Source of the DNA: Pseudoxanthomonas composti
GTDB lineage: Bacteria > Pseudomonadota > Gammaproteobacteria > Xanthomonadales > Xanthomonadaceae
DNA: 64,000 nucleotides
Reading direction: 5' to 3'
Assembly (NCBI RefSeq): GCF_004122095.1
Contig: NZ_SAWZ01000005.1
Span: 248,001-312,000, forward strand
A model generated the notes under the pieces. That model was not told where the DNA came from and searched no databases. It saw nothing but the letters and a program-made list of their open reading frames with translations. Positions 29,309 through 38,301 of this stretch are shown in pieces; position 1 is the first letter of the stretch; each line of letters starts with the position of its first letter. Made by a program: the position numbers and the translations under genes.

Positions 29309-31198
29309 ATGAATACCCGCTACAACGCCGCTGACATCGAAGTCCTTTCCGGCCTGGACCCGGTCAAGCGCCGGCCCGGCATGTACACCGACACCGCGCG
29401 CCCCAACCACCTGGCGCAGGAAGTCATCGACAACTCCGTGGACGAGGCCCTGGGCGGCCACGCCAGGACCGTCGAGGTGACCCTGTTCAAGGACGGCAGC
29501 GTGGAGGTGGCCGATGACGGCCGCGGCATGCCGGTGGACATCCACCCGGAAGAGAAGATCCCCGGCGTCGAGCTGATCCTCACCCGCCTGCATGCCGGCG
29601 GCAAGTTCAGCAACAAGAACTACACCTTCTCCGGCGGCCTGCACGGCGTAGGCGTGAGCGTGGTCAATGCGCTGTCCACGCTGGTGGAGATCCACATCAA
29701 GCGCGAAGGCGCCGAGCACCGCATCACCTTCCGCGACGGCGACCGCGCCAGCCCGCTGGAAGTGGTCGGCACGGTGGGCAAGAAGAACACCGGCACCCGC
29801 CTGCGCTTCTGGCCCGACCCGAAGTACTTCGACACCCCTAAGATCAACGTGCGCGCCCTGCGCCACCTGCTGCGCGCCAAGGCGGTGCTGTGCCCGGGCC
29901 TGACGGTCAAGCTGACCGACGAAGCCAGCGGCGAGCAGGACAGCTGGTACTTCGAGGACGGCCTGCGCGACTACCTCAAGGGCGAGATGACCGGCCGCGA
30001 GCTGCTGCCGGCCGACTTGTTCGTCGGCACCCTCAAGAAGGACACCGAGGTCGTGGACTGGGCCGTGGCCTGGGTTCCCGAGGGCGAGCTGGTGCAGGAA
30101 AGCTACGTCAACCTGATTCCCACCGCCCAGCACGGCACCCATGTCAACGGCCTGCGCTCGGGCCTGACCGACGCGCTGCGGGAGTTCTGCGATTTCCGCA
30201 ACCTGCTGCCGCGCGGGGTCAAGCTGGCGCCGGAGGATGTCTGGGACCGCGTGGCCTTCGTGCTGTCGCTGAAGATGACCGACCCGCAGTTCTCCGGGCA
30301 GACCAAGGAGCGCCTGTCCTCGCGCCAGGCCGCCGGCTTCATCGAGGGCGCCGCGCACGACGCCTTCAGCCTGTGGCTCAACCAGCATGTGGAGACCGGA
30401 CTGCAGATCGCCCAGCTGGCGATCGAGCGCGCCAGCGCGCGGCTCAAGACCGAGAAGCAGATCGTCCGCAAGAAGGTCACCTCGGGCCCGGCCCTGCCCG
30501 GCAAGCTGGCCGACTGCATCAGCCAGGACCTCTCGCGCACCGAGCTGTTCCTGGTGGAGGGCGACTCGGCCGGTGGCAGTGCCAAGCAGGCCCGCGACAA
30601 GGATTTCCAGGCCATCATGCCGCTGCGCGGCAAGATCCTGAACACCTGGGAAGTGGCCTCGGGCAGCGTGCTGGCCTCTGAGGAAGTCCACAACCTGGCC
30701 ATCGCCATCGGCTGCGACCCGGGCAAGGACGACATCTCCGGCCTGCGCTACGGCAAGGTGGTGATCCTGGCCGACGCCGACTCCGACGGCCTGCACATCG
30801 CCACCCTGCTCTCGGCCCTGTTCCTCAAGCATTTCCCCGCGCTGGTGGCCGCCGGCCACGTGTTCGTGGCGATGCCGCCGCTGTTCCGCGTGGACGTGGG
30901 CAAGCAGGTGTTCTACGCGCTGGACGAGGAAGAAAAGCGCCTGCTGCTGGAGAAGATCGCGCGTGAGAAGCTCAAGGGCCAGGTCAACGTGACTCGCTTC
31001 AAGGGCCTGGGCGAGATGAACCCCTCGCAGCTGCGCGAATCGGCCATCCATCCCGACACCCGCCGCCTGGTGCAGCTGACCGTGGACGATGCCGAACAGA
31101 CCGCCGGACTGATGGACATGCTGCTGGCCAAGAAGCGCGCGAGCGATCGCAAGGCCTGGCTGGAGACCAAGGGCGACCTGGCCTCGCTGGAGGTCTGA
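29309..31198 (+). CDS. parE: DNA topoisomerase IV subunit B
   Basis: ATPase subunit of topoisomerase IV, which unlinks daughter chromosomes. The 629-residue reading has the GHKL ATPase motifs DNSVDEALGG (about 39-48), VADDGRGMPVD (69-79) and SGGLHGVGVSVVNAL (110-124); the TOPRIM domain has LVEGDSAGGSAKQARD near 415-430 and LADADSDGLHIATLL near 485-500. The length and the lack of the GyrB insertion assign it to ParE rather than GyrB. The ATG at 29309 gives MNTRYNAADIEVLSGL, the family start; the open frame to its left is antisense to glk. parC is not in the window. Confidence 0.96.
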   Translation: MNTRYNAADIEVLSGLDPVKRRPGMYTDTARPNHLAQEVIDNSVDEALGGHARTVEVTLFKDGSVEVADDGRGMPVDIHPEEKIPGVELILTRLHAGGKFSNKNYTFSGGLHGVGVSVVNALSTLVEIHIKREGAEHRITFRDGDRASPLEVVGTVGKKNTGTRLRFWPDPKYFDTPKINVRALRHLLRAKAVLCPGLTVKLTDEASGEQDSWYFEDGLRDYLKGEMTGRELLPADLFVGTLKKDTEVVDWAVAWVPEGELVQESYVNLIPTAQHGTHVNGLRSGLTDALREFCDFRNLLPRGVKLAPEDVWDRVAFVLSLKMTDPQFSGQTKERLSSRQAAGFIEGAAHDAFSLWLNQHVETGLQIAQLAIERASARLKTEKQIVRKKVTSGPALPGKLADCISQDLSRTELFLVEGDSAGGSAKQARDKDFQAIMPLRGKILNTWEVASGSVLASEEVHNLAIAIGCDPGKDDISGLRYGKVVILADADSDGLHIATLLSALFLKHFPALVAAGHVFVAMPPLFRVDVGKQVFYALDEEEKRLLLEKIAREKLKGQVNVTRFKGLGEMNPSQLRESAIHPDTRRLVQLTVDDAEQTAGLMDMLLAKKRASDRKAWLETKGDLASLEV

Positions 31199-31215
31199 CC
31201 CGGGCGATGGGTGAC

Positions 31216-31233
31216 GCCGGCCTTGCGGCCGGC
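31216..31233. terminator. Hairpin between convergent parE and a small gene
   Basis: A 7-bp stem GCCGGCC / GGCCGGC with loop TTGC lies between the stops of parE (31198) and the convergent small gene (31240). It has no T-tract, so termination is only probable from its position. Confidence 0.4.
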
Positions 31234-31239
31234 ACGGGC

Positions 31240-31542
31240 TCAGCGCTGTGTCGGCGCCTGCGCCAGACGGCCCGAGCCCAGCAGCAGCTCGGCCATCAGG
31301 CCCAACCCGGTGCTGATCACCAGCACGCCGAACGCGCTTGCCAGGGCGTGCCACAGGCCGACAGTCTGCAACTGCATGGCGGTCAGCGTTGCCGCCATCA
31401 GCCCGAGGATGAGCGTGCCACGACGAAGGCTGCGCGCGGCGCGCGCGCTCAGCGTCATCCTGGATCGGGCATTGGCCATGGCCTCGTTGGCCTGGCGGAC
31501 GAACTGCCGACTCAGGTCGGCGCTGCGGTCTGCGTACTGCAT
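31240..31542 (-). CDS. Small membrane protein of unknown function
   Basis: A 100-residue protein with a soluble basic N-terminus (about 1-40, including NEAMANARSRMTLSARAARS) and two membrane helices (about 42-58, LILGLMAATLTAMQLQ, and 63-85, HALASAFGVLVISTGLGLMA). I do not recognise the family. The ATG at 31542 (MQYADRSADL) follows a weak GGGGAT; the frame is open 31 codons further upstream, so a longer protein is possible. It converges on parE and lies 230 bases downstream of the MFS gene on the same strand. Confidence 0.5.
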   Translation of the reverse strand: MQYADRSADLSRQFVRQANEAMANARSRMTLSARAARSLRRGTLILGLMAATLTAMQLQTVGLWHALASAFGVLVISTGLGLMAELLLGSGRLAQAPTQR

Positions 31543-31773
31543 GGTGGTGATCCCCTGAAACGCGGCTGTCACCACTTCCCTGGATTGCCGCCCGGCGATT
31601 ATCACGCAGCCATCACGCGCGCCACCATGCGCCATTGGGCGTAAGGCCTTCGTGCCGACGAAAGGTCACCGACCAATTCAGCAGCGTGATGGCCGATGCT
31701 GGCTCGCAGCAGGCGCACGGCACTGGCAAGCGGCCGCAGGCGCGCCGCCCCGTCCATGCCAGCCGACACCGCT

Positions 31774-33186
31774 TTACGAGGATTCGGCCTGCCCGACCGC
31801 CGTCGGATCCACGCGCCGGGTCGGCGGCAGCTGGGCGAAGATCAGCGCCGCGCACATGGTCACCAGGCCGATGCAGACGAAGGTCCAGCGGAAGGCCGTC
31901 AGCGCCTGCCCGCCCTCGGCCTCCTGGAAGGCGCCCAACAGCCCGCCGGCCAGCGCCACGCCCAGGCTCATGGCCAGCATCATCACCATCGACAGCAGGC
32001 TGTTGCCGCCGCTGGCCGCGCTGGCGTCCAGGTCGCGCAAGGCCAGGGTGTTCATCGCGGTGAACTGCACCGAGTTGACCGCGCCGAACAACGCGAAATG
32101 CACGATGTGCAGCCACAGCGGCTGCCCTGGGCTGATGCTGGCGAAGCTGGCCATCATCGCGCCGACCAGCAGGGTGTTGCCGACCAGCACCCGCCGATAG
32201 CCCAGCCGCTGCACCATGCGCACCACGATGCGTTTCATGAAGATCGCCGCGGCGGCGGTGGGGATCATCATCATGCCCGCCCGCACCGGCGAGAAGCCGA
32301 GCGCCACCTGCAGCAGCAGCGGGATCAGGAAGGGCATGCCGCCCCCGCCCAGCCGCGCGAACAGGTTGCCCAGCACACCGATGCGATAACTCGGCACCGA
32401 GAACAGGCTCAAGGGAAACAGCGCCCGCGTCACCCGCGCGGCATGTAGCCAATAGCCCACCAGGGCGGCCAGGCCGAACAGCAGCAGCACCATCAGCAGA
32501 CCGTGGCGCGGCGAGCGGTCGGACAAACCGTCCAGCGACAGCGAGATGGCCACCATGCCGAAGGCCAGCAGCCCGTAGCCGACCGCATCGAAGCGCCCTG
32601 TCGCCGCGCGCAGGTCCGGCAGGATGCGCGTCCCCAGCAGGGCGCCGAGCACGCCCAGCGGCACGTTGATCAGGAAGATCCAATGCCAGGACACGGCTTC
32701 CACCAGCCAGCCGCCCAGCGTGGGTCCCACCAATGGGCCGACCAGGCCCGGCACGGTCACGAAGCTGATGGCCGCAAGGAAATCCTTGCGCGGCACCGCG
32801 CGCAGCACGGTCAGGCGCCCGACGGGCAGCAGCATCGCGCCGCCCACGCCCTGCAGCACGCGCGAGAGGATCAGCAGGTTGAAGCTGGGCGACAGCGCGC
32901 AGGCCAGCGAGCCCAGCGTGAACACCGTGACCGCGCCGACGAACACCCGCCGTGTGCCGAAGCGATCGGCCAGCCAGCCCGAGGCCGGGATCAGCATCGC
33001 CACGGTCAGCGCATAGGCCACCACCACCGACTGCATGCGCAGCGGCGACTGCGCCAGGTCGGCCGCCATCGCCGGCAGGGCCGTATTGACGATGGTGGTA
33101 TCCAGCGTCTGCATGAACACCCCGGCCGCCAGCAACCACAGCAGCGAGCGATAGGGTTTAAGCGGGCTTGGGGCTTTGCTGGTCAT
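31774..33186 (-). CDS. MFS transporter, DHA2 (EmrB/MdtD-like) family
   Basis: A 470-residue drug:proton antiporter of the 14-helix DHA2 family, likely exporting a toxic compound. Helix 1 carries the motif LDTTIVNTALPAMAADL (about 28-44), the loop 2-3 motif A reads GWLADRFGTRRVFVGAV (about 68-84), and motif C appears as PGLVGPLVGPTLGGWLVE (about 145-162). Around fourteen hydrophobic segments can be counted. No adjacent membrane-fusion protein or outer-membrane channel exists, so it resembles MdtD rather than an EmrAB tripartite pump. The substrate is unknown. gor lies 131 bases away on the same strand. Confidence 0.9.
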   Translation of the reverse strand: MTSKAPSPLKPYRSLLWLLAAGVFMQTLDTTIVNTALPAMAADLAQSPLRMQSVVVAYALTVAMLIPASGWLADRFGTRRVFVGAVTVFTLGSLACALSPSFNLLILSRVLQGVGGAMLLPVGRLTVLRAVPRKDFLAAISFVTVPGLVGPLVGPTLGGWLVEAVSWHWIFLINVPLGVLGALLGTRILPDLRAATGRFDAVGYGLLAFGMVAISLSLDGLSDRSPRHGLLMVLLLFGLAALVGYWLHAARVTRALFPLSLFSVPSYRIGVLGNLFARLGGGGMPFLIPLLLQVALGFSPVRAGMMMIPTAAAAIFMKRIVVRMVQRLGYRRVLVGNTLLVGAMMASFASISPGQPLWLHIVHFALFGAVNSVQFTAMNTLALRDLDASAASGGNSLLSMVMMLAMSLGVALAGGLLGAFQEAEGGQALTAFRWTFVCIGLVTMCAALIFAQLPPTRRVDPTAVGQAESS

Positions 33187-33316
33187 CTGTCCAAGGCGAT
33201 GCCGTCACGCGCGCTGGCGAACTTCACCGCCACGGGCTCGAACCCATGGCGACCTTGCATACGCCGTGCACCCCGCGCACCTCTTCCGTGCCAGCGGTGC
33301 GGGCGCGGTGTGGCAA

Positions 33317-34672
33317 TCAGCGCATCAACACGACTTCCTCTGCGCTGGAAGGATGGATGGCCACCGTATCGTGCAGGTCGTCCAGCGTGACGCCGCGTTT
33401 GATCGCCACGGCAAAGCCCTGCAGCATCTCATCGCTGCCCTCGCCCAACAGGTGCAGGCCGACGACCCGCTTGTCCTCACCGACGCAGACCAGCTTGAAC
33501 AGGCTGCGCATGGGCGTGTCGGCCAGCGCGTCCAGCATGGGCCGGAAGCTGGCACGGTACACCGATACGGCGCCCTGGCCATGCTGCAGTCGTGCCTCTT
33601 CCTCGCTCAGGCCCGTGCGGCCCAGCGGCGGATGCGCGAACACCACGGTGGGAATGTCGCGGTAATCCAGCTTGGCATCGGCCTGGCCGCCGAACACGCG
33701 GTTCATCAGGCGACGGGCGGCGGCGATGGCCACCGGCGTCAGCGGCACCTTGCCGGTGACATCGCCGATGGCATAGATCCCGCTGGCGGAGGTGTTCTGG
33801 TAGTCGTCGACCTCGATGGCGCCCGTCTCGTTCGCGGCCACGCCTGCCGCTTCCAGGCCCAGGCCTTCGGTATTGGCCTGGCGGCCGGTGGCGAACAGCA
33901 GCAGGTCGTAGTGCTCGCTACAGGTGCCGTCCTCGGCCACCAGGCGCACGCCCTGGCCCCTTGCTTCCACCGCGCCCAGGCGATAGCCGAAGCGTCCGCG
34001 CACGCCCACCTGTCGCAGGTTGTCGGCCAGGGCCGCGGACAGCTCGGCGTCGAAGGACTCCAGCAGGCGCGCGCCGCGCACGAACAGATCCACGCGGCTA
34101 CCCAGCGCCTGCAGCACGCTGGCCAGCTCCACGGCGATGTAGCCACCGCCGACGATCGCCACCCGCTCCGGCGCATCGCACAGGTTGAAGAAGTCATCGG
34201 ACACGCCACCCAGCTCGGCTCCGGGAACCGGCGGACGCGTCGGGCGGCTACCGGTGGCGATGACGATATGCGGCGCGCTCAGGCGCAGGCCGTCCTGCGT
34301 CTCGACGCGACCCTCCCCGATCAGGCGGCCGTAGCTCGGCACGCGCACCACGCCGTGGCTGTCCAGGCGCTTGCGATAGCTGTCATGGATGCCGGCGATG
34401 TAGCGCTGGCGATGCACCACGAATTCGCGCCAGTCCAGCTTGGGCTGGCTGACATTGAAGCCCATCCTGCAGCCCATCTCGATGCGCTGGGCCAGCTCGG
34501 CCGCCAGCCACATCGCCTTCTTCGGCACGCAGCCGAGGTTGACGCAGGTCCCGCCCAGCTCGCCCGGTTCCAGGACCGCCACGCGCGCGCCGTGCTCGGC
34601 GGCACGGAAGGCGGCGGCCAGGCCGCCGGAGCCACCGCCCAGCACGATGAGGTCGAATTCGGTATCGCTCAC
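33317..34672 (-). CDS. gor: Glutathione reductase
   Basis: NADPH-dependent FAD enzyme that regenerates reduced glutathione. In 451 residues: FAD motif DLIVLGGGSGGLAAAFRAAEHGA near 7-29, redox-active disulfide in GGTCVNLGCVPKKAMW near 38-53, NADPH motif VAIVGGGYIAVELASVLQALG near 166-186, and the C-terminal HPSSAEE dimer-interface motif with the catalytic His. I prefer the GTG at 34672 because GGAG lies 8 bases upstream; a GTG two codons earlier (34678) sits too close to it. The Leu in VNLGC replaces the more usual Val, a conservative change. Neighbours give no special context. Confidence 0.93.
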   Translation of the reverse strand: MSDTEFDLIVLGGGSGGLAAAFRAAEHGARVAVLEPGELGGTCVNLGCVPKKAMWLAAELAQRIEMGCRMGFNVSQPKLDWREFVVHRQRYIAGIHDSYRKRLDSHGVVRVPSYGRLIGEGRVETQDGLRLSAPHIVIATGSRPTRPPVPGAELGGVSDDFFNLCDAPERVAIVGGGYIAVELASVLQALGSRVDLFVRGARLLESFDAELSAALADNLRQVGVRGRFGYRLGAVEARGQGVRLVAEDGTCSEHYDLLLFATGRQANTEGLGLEAAGVAANETGAIEVDDYQNTSASGIYAIGDVTGKVPLTPVAIAAARRLMNRVFGGQADAKLDYRDIPTVVFAHPPLGRTGLSEEEARLQHGQGAVSVYRASFRPMLDALADTPMRSLFKLVCVGEDKRVVGLHLLGEGSDEMLQGFAVAIKRGVTLDDLHDTVAIHPSSAEEVVLMR

Positions 34673-34753
34673 TTGCACCGCTCCATGATCGCGACCTGCC
34701 CGCTGCCGGGCTGGAGGCCACGCCCGGCGCAGGGCGAGCCCAGGCGGCAGATC

Positions 34754-36010
34754 TTAATGGCCCGCATGTGCACGGCGTCGCAAGGGTTGCCACTGCAGGT
34801 AGGTGAGGCTGCGCCACAGCCATTCCACCGGACCGAAGCGGAACGCGCGCAGCCACGCCGTGCTGATCAACACCTGCAGCAGGAACAACCCCAGCACGAA
34901 CAACGGCTGCCAGGCACGCGGCAACCGCTCGAACTGCCCGGCGCCATAGCCATAGAAGATCAGCGTGCATACCAGCGACTGCATGAGGTAGTTGCTCAGC
35001 GCCATGCGCCCGGCCGGCGCCAGCCAGCGCAGCCCACGCGCGCCGCCCGGCCGCTGCATCAGCCGCACAATCCAGCCCAGGTAGCCCAGCGCCATGCCCG
35101 CCCCGCCGACGGAGAACAGCGCCATGGCCGTGGCCTGGCGCAGGTCGAACCGCCCAGGATCGAAGTAGGTCTCCACCGCGCAGGACAGCAGCACCACCGC
35201 CAGGCCCAGCGGCAAGGCGATCCAGCGCAGGCCCGCGAACAGGCGGCCATGGCGCTCGGGCTGGGACATCGCGCCGCTGCCCACCAGCGCGCTGCCCAGC
35301 AGGAACAGGCCGAACAGCATCGGCCCGAACACCGTCAGGCCCTGCCACTGCATCGCACTGTCCTGGGCCCGGAGCAGCACGGCCTGCCAGTAGCCCCCCT
35401 GCCCGTAGGCCAGCCGTTGCGCCTGCACCATCGGCTCCAGCTGCTGGGCCGCCAGCATCTTGTCCAGCTCCGCGCTCAGCTCGGGCGTGGCCCGCATCAT
35501 GGTGAAGACCAGGCCCGACAGCACGATCATCCCCAGGCCGGCCGCGTACGCACCGATGCCCAGCAGCGCCTGCCAGCGCGGCGCGACCTGCCGCAGCGCC
35601 AGCAGCAGGAAGCACAGCAGCGCGTAGCTGGTCAGGATGTCGCCGGCCCAGATCAACAGCGCATGCACCAGGCCGATGCCCAGCAGCACCAGGCCGCGGC
35701 GCCAGTACACCCCGGCGAAGTCGCGTCCGGCCGCCTCGGCGCGCGCGGACATCACCGCAAAGCCCATGCCGAACAGCAACGAGAACAAGGTGTAGAACTT
35801 GCCCTGCACCAGCACGTAGATCAGACCATCGACGATGCGGTCGGCGCCTTGCCAGTGCGGGTCGATGCCGGTGGCGGTCAGCGCCAGCGGCCCGGCCAGG
35901 CCCTCGATGTTCATCAGCAGGATGCCCAGCAGGGCAAAGCCGCGCAGCACATCCAGCGTGTCGATGCGCTCGTGCGGCGCGATGGGTCCGTAAGCCGGCG
36001 AAGACGACAT
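34754..36010 (-). CDS. DUF418 family membrane protein
   Basis: A 418-residue polytopic inner-membrane protein, about ten helices, of the DUF418/DUF405 (YeiB-like) family, which is distantly related to membrane acyltransferases; the substrate is unknown. Typical features are the N-terminal RIDTLDVLRGFALLGILLMN (about 15-34), KFYTLFSLLFGMGFAV near 68-83 and the C-terminal LAPAGRMALSNYLMQSLVCT near 326-345 followed by FGPVEWLWRSLTY. The start ATG at 36010 (MSSSPAYGP) follows an AGGAA-containing leader. It reads in the same direction as slyD, 127 bases and one hairpin downstream of it. Confidence 0.85.
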   Translation of the reverse strand: MSSSPAYGPIAPHERIDTLDVLRGFALLGILLMNIEGLAGPLALTATGIDPHWQGADRIVDGLIYVLVQGKFYTLFSLLFGMGFAVMSARAEAAGRDFAGVYWRRGLVLLGIGLVHALLIWAGDILTSYALLCFLLLALRQVAPRWQALLGIGAYAAGLGMIVLSGLVFTMMRATPELSAELDKMLAAQQLEPMVQAQRLAYGQGGYWQAVLLRAQDSAMQWQGLTVFGPMLFGLFLLGSALVGSGAMSQPERHGRLFAGLRWIALPLGLAVVLLSCAVETYFDPGRFDLRQATAMALFSVGGAGMALGYLGWIVRLMQRPGGARGLRWLAPAGRMALSNYLMQSLVCTLIFYGYGAGQFERLPRAWQPLFVLGLFLLQVLISTAWLRAFRFGPVEWLWRSLTYLQWQPLRRRAHAGH

Positions 36011-36070
36011 CCTTGCGTATTCCTGATCGAGGGCGAGCACCCGATGGTGCGTGCCCGATGGTGGAAATGA

Positions 36071-36097
36071 CAACGGCCCGCATCAGGCGGGCCGTTG
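36071..36097 (-). terminator. Hairpin terminator downstream of slyD
   Basis: A perfect 10-bp stem (CAACGGCCCG with CGGGCCGTTG) and a 7-base loop lie 41 bases past the slyD stop. The following minus-strand tail TCATTTCC is only mildly T-rich. Confidence 0.65.
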
Positions 36098-36137
36098 TGT
36101 TGCGACATCCAGACGCGGAACGCGTTCCGCGGGGCGC

Positions 36138-36617
36138 TCAGTGGTGGTGGCCACCGTCGCCGTGCACGTGGCCGTGCTCGAGCTCTTCGGCGGCCGCTTC
36201 GCGCACTTCCACGATTTCCACGTCGAAATGCAGGTCCTTGCCCGCCATCGGGTGGTTGAGATCGACGTCGACCACGCTCATGCCCACCTTCTCGATGGTG
36301 ACCGCGCGCGGACCGAAGTTGGTCTGCAGCACGACCTGCTGGCCCACGCTGAGCTTCTGGGCGCCGAAATGCTTCTTGGGCACGCGCTGGCTCAGGCCTT
36401 CGCGCTTCTCGCCATAGGCGTCGGCGGCGGACACGTCCACGCCGAAGCTCTCGCCGGCCTCCTTGTCCATCATCGCGTTCTCCAGGCCCGGGATGATGTT
36501 GCCGTGGCCGATCAGGATCGCCAGCGGCTCGCGGTCCTTGGAAGACTCCAGCGGCTCCTGGCCCACTTCGGAAACGGTGTAATGGAAACGGACGACGCTG
36601 TCTTTTGCGATTTTCAT
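36138..36617 (-). CDS. slyD: FKBP-type peptidyl-prolyl isomerase SlyD
   Basis: A 159-residue isomerase and chaperone that also handles nickel in E. coli. It begins MKIAKDSVVRFHYTVSEVGQ; the FKBP half contains GHGNIIPGLENAMMDKEAGE near 37-56, the inserted IF chaperone flap covers about 75-125 (VPKKHFGAQ, VDVDLNHPMAGKDLHFDVEI), and the C-terminus is a short His-rich tail (HGHVHGDGGHHH) suited to metal binding but much shorter than in E. coli. The N and P residues of NHPMAGK are intact. A perfect-stem hairpin follows the gene. Confidence 0.93.
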   Translation of the reverse strand: MKIAKDSVVRFHYTVSEVGQEPLESSKDREPLAILIGHGNIIPGLENAMMDKEAGESFGVDVSAADAYGEKREGLSQRVPKKHFGAQKLSVGQQVVLQTNFGPRAVTIEKVGMSVVDVDLNHPMAGKDLHFDVEIVEVREAAAEELEHGHVHGDGGHHH

Positions 36618-36731
36618 TCGGAACTCGTAACGGGGCCGCCGCGCGGCATGGACGCGGCTTGTCGGCCGCTGGGTGAGCGGTCAAGATTGGCCGCGATGAA
36701 GGCCGACCATTATCCGGACTCTCCGGCACGC

Positions 36732-37262
36732 ATGCCAGCAACCCCGCGCCCGGCCCTGATCCGCCTGGTCCTGCTGTCGCTTTCGCTCTGCCTGCTGGCC
36801 GCCTGCGGCAGCCGCGAAACCGTCCGCCGCCCTGCGCCGCCGGCCCCGGCCAGGGTCTGGCCGACGGTCACGCCGGCCGACCCGGTGGCCGCCAACAACC
36901 TCACCATGCGCGCCCTGGGACTGGTGGGCACGCCCTACCGCTACGGCGGCAACACCCCTGAATCGGGTTTCGATTGCAGCGGACTGGTAAGCTATGTGTA
37001 CCAGGACACGGCCGAGATCCGCCTGCCGCGGACTTCCAGCGCCTTGTCCCAGGTGCAGGGGCCGAGGATCCAGCCACAGCAGCTGACCGCCGGCGACCTG
37101 GTGTTTTTCGGTAGCAGCGGCAACGTCAGTCACGTTGGCATCTATGTGGGGGAAGGCCGCTTCGTGCACGCCCCCAGCTCGGGCGGGACGGTCCGCCTGG
37201 ACCGGCTGGATGGCGCCTACTGGCGCGACCATTACACCGGCGCTAAACGAATCCTTCACTGA
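36732..37262 (+). CDS. NlpC/P60 family lipoprotein (cell-wall peptidase)
   Basis: A predicted outer-membrane lipoprotein hydrolase of about 176 residues that would cut peptidoglycan stem peptides. The signal ends in CLLAACGS (lipid Cys at residue 25 of this reading), a Pro-rich linker follows, and the NlpC/P60 domain spans about 60-175: the nucleophile is in SGFDCSGLVSYVY, the second catalytic residue in NVSHVGIYVGEGRFVHAP. I use the ATG at 36732 because it gives a canonical short signal; an ATG 12 codons earlier (36696) is also open. Neither has a good ribosome site. A second, longer NlpC/P60 gene follows 121 bases downstream. Confidence 0.88.
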   Translation: MPATPRPALIRLVLLSLSLCLLAACGSRETVRRPAPPAPARVWPTVTPADPVAANNLTMRALGLVGTPYRYGGNTPESGFDCSGLVSYVYQDTAEIRLPRTSSALSQVQGPRIQPQQLTAGDLVFFGSSGNVSHVGIYVGEGRFVHAPSSGGTVRLDRLDGAYWRDHYTGAKRILH

Positions 37263-37383
37263 AATGACCGGAAGTGGAACCGGGGTCGCGGTTGGATTCA
37301 CGGATTTTTAACGGTATCCGAACATTTTCACCAGGTCGTCACGGCATCATCACTGTTCCGCAGCGTTCCAGAGATGTGAAGCC

Positions 37384-38205
37384 GTGACGAACGACGAAAC
37401 GCCGTCCGCCCAGCCCCACCATCCCCGTCGTCCCTCCCGCTTCCCGGGCCTGTTGATGCTGACCGTCCTCGGTGCAGTCAGCTTCCAGGCCGCCGCGCAG
37501 CAGGCGCCGAGTCAGAACAGCACCCCGGCCTCGGTCTCGGTGCCTGCCGCGCTGCCGGACGCACCGGTCTCGACCGTGGCCCCGCTGGAGTCCGCTGGCG
37601 TGACGGCCCCCGTCGCAACCGCCGCTGTCGCGGCTGCCCCGACCATGCGTGACCGCGCCACCCAGGCCGCCACCGCCACCCTGACCGCCCTGCTGCCGCG
37701 CCTGGCTGTCAGCGATTCGGTCCCGATGCTGGACCGCTCGACGGCGCTGGCCGGCGACCTGAGCAAGCTGCTCAACCAGTACACCGCCAACGCCGCCCAG
37801 CCGTCCAAGGCCAATGCCGATGTCGGCAAGGTCCGCAGCCTGCTGGAAAGCGCCGTGGCCCTGATCGGCACCCCCTACCGCTGGGGCGGCACCTCCACCG
37901 AGGGCTTCGATTGCAGCGGCCTGGTCAGTTACGTGTTCCGCAACGCCGTCGGCATCGAGCTGCCGCGCGTCTCGCGCGAGATGGCCGCCGACAGCGAGGC
38001 CAAGCTGATCAGCTCCACCAACGAGCTGCGCCAGGGCGACCTGGTGTTCTTCGGCCACCGGGGCCGCGTGGACCATGTCGGCATCTATGTCGGCGAAGGC
38101 CGCTTCCTGCATTCGCCCAGCACCGGCAAGGATGTCCGCGTGGACACCCTGCTGTCGGGCTACTGGTCCAACAAGTTCATGCAGGCCCGCCGCGTGGCGA
38201 TGTAA
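37384..38205 (+). CDS. Secreted NlpC/P60 peptidase with long Ala-rich linker
   Basis: A 273-residue exported peptidase related to the preceding gene. It seems to start with GTG at 37384; an N-terminal membrane segment (FPGLLMLTVLGAVSFQAAAQ, about 21-40) ends in a likely signal peptidase site near AAAQQA. Residues 40-150 are Ala/Thr/Val-rich and partly helical, and the NlpC/P60 domain fills the C-terminus (about 155-270) with GTPYRWGGTSTEGFDCSGLV and the catalytic His in RVDHVGIYVGEGRFLHSPS. The two domains are clearly similar, so the pair probably arose by duplication with different anchoring: lipid-anchored versus released. A perfect 12-bp terminator hairpin follows. Confidence 0.87.
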   Translation: MTNDETPSAQPHHPRRPSRFPGLLMLTVLGAVSFQAAAQQAPSQNSTPASVSVPAALPDAPVSTVAPLESAGVTAPVATAAVAAAPTMRDRATQAATATLTALLPRLAVSDSVPMLDRSTALAGDLSKLLNQYTANAAQPSKANADVGKVRSLLESAVALIGTPYRWGGTSTEGFDCSGLVSYVFRNAVGIELPRVSREMAADSEAKLISSTNELRQGDLVFFGHRGRVDHVGIYVGEGRFLHSPSTGKDVRVDTLLSGYWSNKFMQARRVAM

Positions 38206-38225
38206 GCCGCCTCGCAAGGCCGACG

Positions 38226-38251
38226 AAAGAGCCGCCCTCGGGCGGCTCTTT
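38226..38251. terminator. Bidirectional rho-independent terminator
   Basis: AAAGAGCCGCCC pairs with GGGCGGCTCTTT in a 12-bp stem with a minimal loop, flanked by A and T runs on both sides. It lies between the convergent NlpC/P60 (stop 38205) and thioesterase (stop 38302) genes and can serve both. Confidence 0.85.
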
Positions 38252-38301
38252 GCGTTTCGGGCATCGGCGGCTACGAGATGGCGCGCCGCCGGCCGGGCCG
38301 G

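Noticed and set aside
29087-31354. Long upstream extension of the glk frame
   Set aside because: Antisense to parE; glucokinase similarity begins near the GTG at 29086, which has a ribosome site.
33176-36070. 964-codon rightward open frame
   Set aside because: Antisense to glutathione reductase and the DUF418 gene, without any recognisable domain.
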